A stretch of DNA of 64,000 nucleotides. Source: Dirofilaria immitis (lineage: Eukaryota; Nematoda; Chromadorea; Rhabditida; Onchocercidae). Shown piece by piece: positions 52,313 to 62,995 of this stretch. The position numbers were made by a program, and so were the translations under genes. Within the stretch, counting starts at the first letter, position 1; every line of letters begins with the position of its first letter. Under the pieces are notes generated by a model. It did no database searches. It saw only the letters and a program-made list of their open reading frames with translations, and had not been told where the DNA came from. The stretch lies in assembly GCA_024305405.1 (NCBI GenBank), contig JAKNDB010000088.1, positions 862,001 through 926,000 of the forward strand, read 5' to 3'.

Positions 52313-54405
52313 ATTTTCTTTTTAAAAATAATAAAAATTTTTATTTATTATTTCTTATTATATTTGTAAATAATCTCTTTTTCATTGATTGATATTACAA
52401 AAAAAAAAAAATGAAAAAAGCTTATCAAATTTAACTATCGCTATTTTGCAAGAATATATAAATAGGCTTGAAAAATTAAAGCCAAAAAAAAAGAAATGAA
52501 AGAATGATAATATGGGAATAACAGATAAAATTGAAAGAATGATAATCAGAAGAGAAAAAGAAAAAAATAAGAATAGAAATAATATCATATCGAAATACTA
52601 AAATATCGATATCTAAAAGAAGTAATACTGGAATACGCTATACCGAACAAAGAATAACAAAATATATTAGCGAGTGGGAAAAAAAATCAAAAATAGACTG
52701 CCAAAAATACTCATACTAGAAAATGAAAAATCAAAAAGAGTAATATTGGAATGTGAAATATTAGAAAATATATGAAACGTCAACCGAAATAGAATGCCAA
52801 ACCTACCATATAAGAATATCGAAATAATACCAAATTATTATTTACAATAATACCGCTATTTCGACATAAAGAATACGATCGATATGACGGCAGTATAAAA
52901 TTGATAATTTAAGCAAATTTCTTCTGATAAAATTCAAATTATAAGTTTTTATCGTTTTTAATTAGAGAATTTATCACAACAAAACATGTATTACTATTAT
53001 GAAGTAGCAGAAATTTTAAATTTAAATTAACTTTAAAATTACGTAATTAATCAAACATTTATTATACATTATTTTACGGCATTTCAAGTAATCAATTATA
53101 CATATAAGTAGTGGTTGAAATATGAAAATATAAGTTAAAACTTAGAAGCAATTCGTGAGATATAAGTTGGTAGATTAATTAGCTTAATTTATATAAAGTT
53201 AATAATTAACAGTTAATAGTTTAAACAAATAATCGATCGTTAATTAAGCGTAATTTTTTTTCATTTAATCATTTCGTTTAAATATGAATTCATAAATATT
53301 TGTATCATTTTATCTTATCTTATCATTTTTATAGTTTTTTAACTCATACGGGAAGATATATTATCATTAAATGAAATTGGACAAAATGATTGATTAATGA
53401 AGAAATCATATGAAACTAAGTAGGTATATTTCGAATTTAAAATCAGTAAAGAAAGAGAAAATAATTCATCAAATATGCTAATGAGAATAAATTCTCGAGA
53501 GATTATTATAATGTTACTTGTTATAACAATTATTTTATCGACTCTATTTGAATTCATTTGATAAATTTGCATAAATGTTGCAAAATTTCAATATGATGGA
53601 TGTGATTAAACAAATAATGCCTAAATGAAAATTTTATCAATGATTAAACAACGCATAATATAATTTAAATTTTGCTCAATCAAAATATCGCTAAATTACA
53701 TTTATATATAAAAGTTAAATTTAATTCAACAACATATGAATATTATAATTATGAAAATACCTTATTTTTTAAATCTAAAATCATTCTTGAAATTTTTCCA
53801 CGGCTTAATTTGAGTAATAAAATGCAATTAAAAGTAAACAAAAAGATGAAAACAAAAGTATAATAATAGTTATATTTTGAAGATGAAAAATTTTCATCTG
53901 AAAACAAATGTAAATATAATTTAAATTTATTCAACAAAAATCGAAATACTTTCAAATTTTTTCATTCACTAATTGCAAGTAAAATTTATATAAAAAAAGC
54001 GCATATAATGGGAAGAGAAATATTTAACAATTTTTAAATAAAATAAAAAAACAATCCGAAATAATGGATGATTATTGAGATTTTGAAATTTCACAATGCA
54101 ACAGCATGATAGCGTTCGCTTTAGTTATGCCACAATTGTAAATGATTAATGTCACGATGATTAAATATGTCTTTTGCACTTATATATTGTATTATGCTAA
54201 AAGAAACGGTAAAAAATAAGAAGAAAGGGGAAGAAAGAATTATTAAAAGCTGAGATCATCGGATATCTCGTCATTATTTACATTTTAATGAGGTGTTGTA
54301 GAAGAAAAGAAGAAAGGAAAGATGAGACGAAGTCTTGTTTCAATATTTCATGTTCCAATTAGTCAACGGATCAATTTTCATTCATTTTTGCAAAATTTTG
54401 TGCTA
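52313..54405. other. Spacer, no gene recognised
   Basis: AT-rich. Frames at 53339-53572 (-), 53672-53863 (+) and 53749-53955 (-) lack any family signature. A less AT-biased patch at 54100-54330 was checked in both orientations and holds only very short frames. Confidence 0.45.
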
Positions 54406-54475
54406 TTTTGTTGTCGAGAATTTTTATATTTGTTGTCGAGAATTTCTAATATTTGTTGTCGGAAATTTTTTAAAT
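54406..54475. repeat. About 22-bp repeat, 3 copies
   Basis: TTGTTGTCGAGAATTT at 54409 and 54430 and TTGTTGTCGGAAATTT at 54453. Confidence 0.85.
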
Positions 54476-56885
54476 AAAAATTTGATCAATATTTAAAATA
54501 ATTTAAAGGTTATACATCGTCTTGATGAAAAATTAAAAATTTTAAATGGCAAAAAAATATAATTAAAAATTTACATATTACAGAAAGCATAAGATGTCAG
54601 AGATGAAGAAAGTGTTTATTTTGAAATAACAAAATAAATTTTAATTATTTTCAATAAAAATCTGAAAAAATAATCAAATTGAGCAATCAGAAATTAATAT
54701 TAGAATTGGATAATTGAAATTTTGAAAATACAAATTTCATTCAATAAGAAAAAGTTTTGGAAAAGTTGCATAATTTAGAGATAATTATTATTCTCTTGAA
54801 AAATTTTCTTCCCTTAAATTTGATTTGTAAATGCAACAACCTTTTAGAGAAAGGTTGAAATTTATTTGCCTCTTTTAAGAGAAATTTCTTGATGATATTT
54901 TGATGGAAATGTAAAAAGTATAGAATCAGCATTTATGCATCAAATTGATCACAATGATCAATCTCCTGAATATATTAATTTAATAATAATTTTTGATTCT
55001 AATTATCAAATTCTCTTCAAAAATTTAGCAAATTGATCTTTGACATGTTTACAATTAAATTCAACTTAATTACTCTGATAATTAAATATTTTTCTTCGAT
55101 TTTGTAGCTCCACAATTTTGTAGGTTTATTTCTCCGATATTAGCTGTTATATAGCAAATATTTAATAAAATGGGAAATAATAATTTAGAAAAAATGATTT
55201 AACATTAATAATGCCGGAAGGGATAAGATTTGAAAAATATTTTCAAAATCTGTCGTAGAAGTTTTTGCTGAGAAATACACAGGAATTATTTCTCGAGAAA
55301 AATTATGCCTGAAAAAGCAAAAGTTTTTTTGATTTTCATTAAATTAATTTTAGCCAAAAATTGATAAGAAAATTTGTCATCCGAGAATGCTTAGTTAACT
55401 GATAATATCATTTGTTTAATCAAATTACATCATTATGCTTAATAAAATTAAAAATCTAATTTTTTGATTGATACAAAATTTAGATTAAATTTTATGCAAA
55501 AGATAAATTAAGCATGATTTTTCAAAGTTTTTTTAATGATTATTCTAATAAATCAAAAGTATAACAAATTGCTTTAACAAGTTTGCAGTAATAATTTTAA
55601 TCAATAATTGATAAGCGATATGTTAACATATGAAGAAATTAAAGTTAGGTTCGTAAAAAATAGAAATGATAAATTAATAAATAATCATTAAGTTTCTTAA
55701 TATGATATAATGCTATCTTATTATCAATAAGTTAATATATTCTAATAATTTAGTATATAATAATAAACCTATATCTAACGATAAATTAATATAACAAATT
55801 ATTATTAAGTATATAGCAACAAATAATTTATATTAATTAATTAGTATGAAATTTTATAAAATATACTAAATTTGCATGTTTGTTTTTGATCGAAATATTT
55901 TTATTAGTTTAATCGAAATAATCATTACAATGATTTTCTGATAATCTAAAGATAATTAACATAAAGCCCTGAATTATTGTTCAAATGAAATTGACATTTT
56001 CATAACAAAATCGTTTTATTTTTCTTTAATAATTAGGTTAAAATTTGTTAGCGAAAAATTTGAACTTCCCTTTAAGTCTTAAATTTTGTTTAATAGAATT
56101 AAATCAATTCAAATCAACAAATTTTATTATTTTACAAAAATAACTACAAAAGACTCAATTTTAAATTAAATTTAAAATATACTAAATCTTTGAAATAAAT
56201 TAAAAATTTATTAAAAGCGATCAAAACAAGCATAAATAGAATAATCGAAAAATAAAACAAAAAAATTTGAAATGATAAAATTAAAATTTAATTCGAAACG
56301 AAAGAATTAATTTAAATTTTATTTTACTATAACTAAAGATTTACCTTTAAAAAAGCATAACTTTAGCCTAAAAAAAAGGAAGTCAAAATAATAACATAAA
56401 TATTTCTCGACTTTATTTAATTGCCTTCCCTGCTTTAGCCTAATTCGTTTTTTAGTTTATTAAATTTAATTTTCATTATTAAATTGTATTTCAATTCATT
56501 CATATGTTTTATCATAGCTTGATTCATTCAATATTTTATCATATCTATTTATCATTTTTCATGACAGTTTTTATTGTTAGCAATGGAAAATTTAAAAATG
56601 AAATTTTTCTTCAATTTTGAACAAATTTTTAGACTGAAAAAATATGAATTTTAATAATTTTTATCAAAATTTAAGTTCTAATTTCATGATAGAGGCGTAA
56701 AAATTATCAAAGCAAATTTTGATAAAAGATAATTGTAAAGCGAACCGATTAATTACTCAAAGTTTAACAACAAATCATCGAGATTTCAACTTTTCTATGA
56801 ATTGTTAAAATCACTTGTGCCATGCAATTTTCTATTATTTTGAAATTTAAAAAGATAAATCAAACATGAAAAATATGGAGGTATT
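54476..56885. other. Spacer, no gene recognised
   Basis: AT-rich. The - strand frame at 54741-54932 is compositional. Nothing ordered seen. Confidence 0.4.
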
Positions 56886-57020
56886 GTTATAGCTTGAAAG
56901 CTTATCATATCAGTAATTATTGCATGTAAATCGAAACAAATTATATATGAACGATATGATAATACTGTAATAGTTTCAATGCTTATCATATCAATAATTA
57001 TTGTATGAAAATCGAGAATA
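56886..57020. repeat. 81-bp direct repeat, 2 copies
   Basis: GCTTATCATATCAGTAATTA at 56900 and GCTTATCATATCAATAATTA at 56981, with similar flanks (ATAGCTTGAAA or ATAGTTTCAAT before, TGTAAATCGA or TGAAAATCGA after). Confidence 0.8.
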
Positions 57021-58200
57021 ATTTAATATATCTCACATATGATCATTGAATAATTTATTTCATTTCATTTATTCAGTAATCAATTTATTCATTATATTTT
57101 TAAGTTTATATTCAATAATCAATTCATATATATATGTAAAAATATATTCGAATACGAAATATTTGCATATAACAATACATGATAAGTTATGCATAAGTAA
57201 TAACAATATCTGATATGATAAGTTTCCAACCTTTATATTTGATATATTGTTGATATGTTAATTTTGATCTCGAATTAGCTAACTTGATCAAAGTGATAAT
57301 TACTAAGATAAAAACAATACTAATATAATTTACAAAATTTCATTTATTTACTCTATCACTTATTACGTATGACGTACACGTGTTATACGTTATTTGCAAT
57401 ATTGATTTTTTGCAATAGAATTTTTCTTTATAGTCTTTTTTTTATTGCATTAAATAGTGCAGCAAATATTTACGTCTAAAAAAAAAAATTAAAAAGTGCA
57501 GCGAATTATTTTACGTCATTTTAACATAAATTAAAAAAATAAAATGCAAAAATAATTAAAAATTAGTTTCGAGCAAATTCTCGACAAGAAGAGAGATAAC
57601 GGACATTATTTGATCACTCTTTTCCATTGATCGTGTAATAATCAACAAAATGATACTATTTATAAAAACAAAATTGTATAATTAAATACTTACAAAAAGT
57701 AACTATTATTAAATATATAAATTATTGATTTTTAAATTTTCCACATCAAATATTAAATCCTTTGTCAAACGATATTCAAAATATATAAAAAAAAAAAGGA
57801 AAGCGTAAAATGGTGATAAGATGATAATAATAATTTGTTAACATATATCATTTCTTATATCAATATAATATAATCCATTGAAAAATGATTTAAGCAATAA
57901 AATTAAATGCATAAATATCAAAATATATCCAATTTAAATTTCTACCTTTTCTTTTTCCCATAATTTGAAATTATTTTAACTGAAAAATATTTTGATAAAA
58001 GAAAAAAATGATATATATATATATGTTAACAAATTATTATCATCATTTTACAATTTTTTTTTTAACAATCGAATGAAAAAAAAAAGAAAAAGAGAAAGAT
58101 TTTGATAAAATTTGCTCCCACCATTTTATCAATATATCGTTTATCATCGAAAAAAAAAGACAAAATGTTGTAGAAATATAAGAATGCGATATTTTTATTG
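57021..58200. other. Spacer with an ACGT/E-box cluster
   Basis: AT-rich. At 57365-57391 four ACGT cores occur in 27 bp, including an E-box ACACGTGT. Isolated TTACGTC words follow at about 57470 and 57515. No coding segment seen. Confidence 0.4.
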
Positions 58201-58224
58201 TCCAATTCTCTCAATTACAATCGA

Positions 58225-58520
58225 ATATAAATTCTATAAATATTTGATATCAATTAATTAAATAATAAGTTCCTATATTGAATAAAAATTTCAATCACAA
58301 TTCAATTTATATGAAATACTCAATATTTAATCATAAATCAATTAATTAAATAATAAGTTCCTATATTGAATAAAGGTTTCAATCGCAATTCAATTCATAT
58401 GAAATACTCAATATTTAATCATAAATCAATTAATTAAATAATAAGTTCTTATATTGAATAAAAATTTTAATCACAATTCAATTCATATGAAATACTCAAT
58501 ATTTAATCATAAATCATTTA
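58225..58520. repeat. 88-bp tandem repeat, about 3 copies
   Basis: AATAATAAGTTCCTATATTG recurs at 88-bp steps (58261-58280, about 58350, about 58438), with TATGAAATACTCAATATTTA in each copy. Confidence 0.9.
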
Positions 58521-60074
58521 TCACAGATAGAAAAAATATTGAATTTATCAAAAATTATATTCGATTGTAATCGAGAAAATTAAAAAAATCGAGAAAAATT
58601 AGTCAAATATACGTATTCGTATATTTTTGCAACATTTTTGATTAATAATACTTATTTGTGATTGTTAAAAATATTATAAATGTACAAATTATTTAAAAAA
58701 AAAATTATTTCAAGTAAATTGATCAAATTATGATAACTTCCAAAATTATCATAATCAAATAAAATTATCATAATACTTCAGACAATTCTTTATCAACTTA
58801 TATCAATCTTAACGATTATATTTCTTTTCATATTATCTTTCATTGATAATTATTGATAAAAATTGCAACTTTGCTGTGTTGTTTTTCATTGTTTCTGGAA
58901 AAAGATTAAAATCAATCAATAAAATATCATATAATTGTTGTGAAATAAATTTTAAAAGATCAATAATTCCGAGAAATATTTTCACAATTCTCGTATCTAT
59001 TTCAATATGTTTAATAAATAATTTAAATAAATAAAAATAAAAATATTATTTCATTAATTAGTAAATAATAACAAAATTAATCAATTAAATAATTGATTAA
59101 AATGATAACGATAATTTTGTAACACCGAATAGGCAATGATAACAATGATAACAAAATTACTGTATCGCAAATTTTTTATGCAACTACTGATATTAACAAA
59201 ATAATTTAAAAGCAATATTAACCAGGAAAAAGGAACTCGTTAAAATGATAAATTTATTAATTTATCAAAAAATTTGTCCGATAAAATTATAAAATTTTTC
59301 AATAAGCCAATGATAAATTGATAATGTTAATCAAACAAAATGAATATATCAAAAAAAAATTTATTACATAATGAATTTTATCATGAATTAATTGTAATCA
59401 ATATCAGAGAATTAATTTATCATCAATTTTTGTAAGCAAAATTATGATTTGTTAAATAATCAACAAATTGATATAATTATTATTTATCATATAAAAATGA
59501 TTGCATATTCAATGATAATAAAAGGAGTATGATTAATAATCGTTGGTAATGGATTTTATTATATTATTTTCTGATACTAATTAGCTAGAATGAATATTTA
59601 GCATATTACTAATGAAGCAAGATAATTAATTCAAAGAATGCTGATTAATAAAAATGTTTCACGAAATGATAGTTGAATGATACTTGGTTATCTCAATTTC
59701 ATTCTACTAATCAAGATTGTATCTAATTCGAATCATAATAATGATGGTGCTGATAATACTAATAATTATTATAACATTTATAAGATGCTAAAATTATTTC
59801 TTTCAATGATGATAATTCAATGATAAGCAAACTAGATTACCAAAAAAAAAAACATCAAATTTCTTTTTTCCAATAATGATAATGTAATCAAAACCATATA
59901 TAATCTATATATCTAAAAAAAAGATTTAAAAAAATATTTATTAAGAATGATAATGAATGGTGGTTATCATAACTATAATACGAATGATATGATAGAACTA
60001 TTTATTATTTCAGCAATGATAATTTTGGTAGTATTTTATAATGCAAATTATTCTATTAAAGATATATTAGGATT
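58521..60074. other. Spacer, no gene recognised
   Basis: AT-rich with GATAAT-like simple motifs. The + strand frame at 58843-59034 has no recognisable domain. Confidence 0.4.
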
Positions 60075-60475
60075 ATTTCATCAATGATAATATCGCTGAT
60101 AATTTATAATGCTAATCATACTACTAACTATATGCTAGAATTACTTATTTCGACAGTGACAATATCAGTGATAATTTGTAATACTAATAATATCATTAAA
60201 TACATGTTAGTATTACTTATTTCAACAATGATAATATCAGTGATAATTTGTAATGCTAATCATACTACTAACTATATGCTAGAATTACTTATTTCGACAG
60301 TGACAATATCAGTGATAATTTGTAATACTAATAATATCATTAAATACATGTTAGTATTACTTATTTCAACAATGATAATATCAGTGATAATTTGTAATGC
60401 TAATCATACTACTAACTATATGCTAGAATTACTTATTGCAACAGTGACAATCTCAGTGATAATTTATAATCCAAG
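60075..60475. repeat. 144-bp tandem repeat (two 72-bp halves), about 2.8 copies
   Basis: CATACTACTAACTATATGCT at 60117, 60261 and 60405 (exact 144-bp steps). Each unit contains two related 72-bp halves. Since 72 and 144 are multiples of three, one + strand frame stays open for 136 codons and reads as a 24-residue periodic hydrophobic repeat. It has no upstream coding context and is not called as a gene. Confidence 0.93.
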
Positions 60476-60615
60476 TTGTGTTATCAAAAAATAACGAAAA
60501 CGAAAAAATGTCACTAATTTATAAAACTTTTTTAAATTAAGCAAAATTTATAGTAAAAGTTATCAATTATCAGTTGAAAATTCTACAAAAGTTTATCATA
60601 TAATATACATATATA

Positions 60616-60629
60616 TGTATGCATGCATG

Positions 60630-60676
<47 letters not shown>
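60616..60676. repeat. (TATG)n microsatellite
   Basis: About a dozen TATG units preceded by TGCATGCATG. It gives a spurious Ile-His-Thr-Tyr frame on the other strand. Confidence 0.92.
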
Positions 60677-60679
<3 letters not shown>

Positions 60680-60834
60680 ATGAAATGGAATCGTTTCTAA
60701 ATTGATCAAAAATTTGAAAGAATATTAAATAAAAGGAGGAAATAGAACAATAGTATGCTAATAGGAACATTTTACCATAGCATTTATTTATTTGCCAAAT
60801 TTGCATTATTTATCCAATATGATTTAAGACATGG

Positions 60835-60910
60835 ATATATATATATATATACATCAATTTGTTGATATATATATATATATATTGGATAGATAGATAGATT
60901 GATAGATAAA
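60835..60910. repeat. (TA)n inverted pair and (GATA)n
   Basis: Two TA runs flank ACATCAATTTGTTGA and could fold back on each other; GATAGATAGATTGATAGATA follows. Confidence 0.85.
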
Positions 60911-60959
60911 AGAGGATATAAGAGAAAATAAGAGAGAATTTGTTGGGATAAAAGTTGAA

Positions 60960-61100
60960 AAGCTCTATTCGAGAATTGTGTTAGTATCGGATAGCCTTCT
61001 CGTCTTCCAATTGTCCTCAAAGGCGGAAAGAATTGAGATCCAATAAGAGCCAATCAGCGCAAATTTCTACTTAACGAATGAAAAGGCTTCCAATCTTTAA
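60960..61100. other. GC-richer island with clustered CCAAT motifs
   Basis: About 140 bp clearly richer in G+C than the surroundings. On the + strand CCAAT occurs four times (in CTTCCAATTG, ATCCAATAAG, AGCCAATCAG and CTTCCAATCT). On the - strand two overlapping frames are open, one reading ALIGSYWISILSAFEDNWK to a stop after NTILE, the other SQFFPPLRTIGRREGYPILT. It could be a promoter, an exon of an unrecognised gene or decayed coding DNA. Confidence 0.35.
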
Positions 61101-61189
61101 ATTCGTAACAGTTCTATTTCAATTTCTTCTCCATTCACAATATAATCTTTCAATCCGTTTTTTTTTTTTTTTTTTTTTAATCCAAAATT

Positions 61190-61500
61190 CCTCTATCACA
61201 TTTAGCTTCTCGTCATATCGCTATCACATTTAACTTCGCGTCTTATCACTATCACATTTATCGTCATTTCTTATTGCTATCACATTTATCGTCATTTCTT
61301 ATTGCTATCACATTTATCGTCATTTCTTATTGCTATCACATTTATCGTCGTTTCCTATCACTATCACATTTATCGTCATTTCTTATTGTTATCACATTTA
61401 TCGTCGTTTCTTATTGCTGCCACATTTATCGTCATTTCTTATTGCTATCACATTTATCGTCATTTCTTATTGTTATCAGATTTATCATCGTTTCTTATTT
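61190..61500. repeat. 28-bp minisatellite, about 11 copies
   Basis: Unit CTATCACATTTATCGTCATT then TCTTATTG, with variants TCGTCGTTTC and TTGTTATC. 28 bp is not a multiple of three and no frame has a stop, so three + strand frames look open. They are artefacts. Confidence 0.95.
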
Positions 61501-61729
61501 ATCTCTTTGAATTATTTAGTATTTACAATTAGTTAAAAACAGTTCTCGAAGAATGGCTTTTTTCTTAAATTTTCTAATATTTCAATTTTTTGTCATTATT
61601 TTATGAAAATTAAACATTCTATTATTGTTTGAAGCAATTTTACCAAAGTTTTAAATTAACAACATGAAAAATTTTTTTATTTGACTGATTTTTATAAGTA
61701 TTTGAGAAATTTTTACTATCCAAAGTCAA

Positions 61730-62060
61730 AAATAATAAATTGGAAATAATAAAACTTGGCCGATCTTAAAGTTGGATATAACGGAACTTGGATGATCCTA
61801 AAATTAGAAATAATAAACTAGTTGGAAATAATAAACTTGGTTGATCTTAAAGTTGAAAATAACAAAATCATTTTGCTAATTTAACTTCATTGACAAATTA
61901 TAGTTTAAAGTTAGAAGTAATAAAATAATAGGACTTGGCTGATTTTAAAATTGGAAATAATAAGTTGGAAATAATATAACTTGGCTAATTTTAAAGTTGA
62001 AAATAATAAAATTGGCTAGCCTTACCGAAAAACTATCATTTAAAGTTGGAAATAATAAAA
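61730..62060. repeat. Degenerate TTGGAAATAATAAAACTTGG array
   Basis: About eight diverged units combining GGAAATAATAAA, ACTTGGCTGAT and TTTAAAGTTGGA. Confidence 0.75.
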
Positions 62061-62654
62061 AAGAAAGAATAGTATACTGTATGAATATTTTAAATTTAAT
62101 TTATCTTAAGACTATATATGACAGAATTTTTATTACAATTATTTTTTCAGTAAAAAATTTCAAATATTTAAATTACAATTATTATGAAAATATAAAATCT
62201 CACAAATAAATTTTACAAATAATTTTGAATAGTGTAAAAATTTAGTCGTAAAATAATAACAAAAAAGATAATTATCATTTGATTATTAAATTTTAATTAT
62301 TATTTATTCAAATAGACAACGTTTACGAAAATATTTTTTCATATTTTTTTATGTTTAAATATTTTATAATAACTAATTTATATTTGCATTTATATATAAA
62401 TTTTATTTTTAAAATTCTAAAAATTATTTTGTTTATTCACTTTTTTTGATTCTCAAATTTGCAATATTATATATTCCAATTTTCAAAATATCATCAAAAT
62501 TTTAATAACAAAATAAATCATTTTATGTTTATTATTAGATTTTGAAAACGAATACAAAAAAAAAAAACAAGACGAAAATATTGAAATAAATATAAATATA
62601 TATATATATGATTGTATTTGAAAATGATCATCATCTGGCTTTATGAAAATATAA
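62061..62654. other. Spacer, probable 3' flank of the exon at 62655
   Basis: AT-rich, no gene seen. On the - strand an AATAAA lies about 125 bp beyond the stop at 62655. Confidence 0.35.
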
Positions 62655-62789
62655 TTAGGAAATTGGTTTTCCTTTCAATGCTTCCAAACTATTCATTGCA
62701 AATAATTTGCCTTTCATCGAAAATAATTTAAGCAATCGTTTCGATTTTGAATGATTTATTGAACGTATTAAGGATCTCCCGGGATGATA
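62655..62789 (-). CDS. Candidate terminal exon of an unrecognised - strand gene
   Basis: A 44-codon segment plus TAA stop opens directly after an acceptor-like AGAGTAG (AG at 62791-62790). It reads YHPGRSLIRSINHSKSKRLL, then KLFSMKGKLFAMNSLEALKG and KPIS. The composition is unlike the Phe/Ile/Asn-rich noise frames of the region: balanced, basic, amphipathic, with CCC, GGG and GGC codons. An in-frame TAG lies at the presumed acceptor, so the segment is open only as a spliced exon, and no ATG-led version of comparable length exists. Upstream exons, expected at higher coordinates, are not identified. The stretch to 62995 contains another acceptor/donor-like pair but does not join in frame, and the ATC tract follows. 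It may be the basic cytoplasmic tail of a membrane protein, or a gene relic. No family recognised. Confidence 0.4.
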   Translation of the reverse strand, partial: YHPGRSLIRSINHSKSKRLLKLFSMKGKLFAMNSLEALKGKPIS

Positions 62790-62995
62790 CTACTCTAGGA
62801 TAATTATTCGATTCATTCAAATTTAAAGCCTTACCGATTATGCCTTTTTAAACAATGATTACTTTCAATATCTCATATTGCTAAAAATAAATAACACTTT
62901 TGTTGTAATGCTACTTAAGTACCACTTCTTTTTCTAGAAATACTTTTTCAAGCTTCGATTAGTCTGCAGAAAAGAAACTAACTGTTGAAAATGCA
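62790..62995. other. Short spacer between candidate exon and ATC tract
   Basis: Less AT-biased than most of the desert. On the - strand a TTTTTAG acceptor near 62886 and a CGGTAAGG donor near 62835 bound a roughly 50-bp segment (QYEILKVII start) with an in-frame TAA, so it is not called. Confidence 0.3.

Noticed and set aside
61274..61536. Three overlapping + strand open frames with HLSSFLI-type repeats
   Set aside because: Artefact of the stop-free 28-bp minisatellite read in three phases.
62835..62890. Possible penultimate exon upstream of the 62655-62789 exon
   Set aside because: It contains an in-frame TAA, and its end phase does not match the phase-0 start of the candidate terminal exon even if one base is added.
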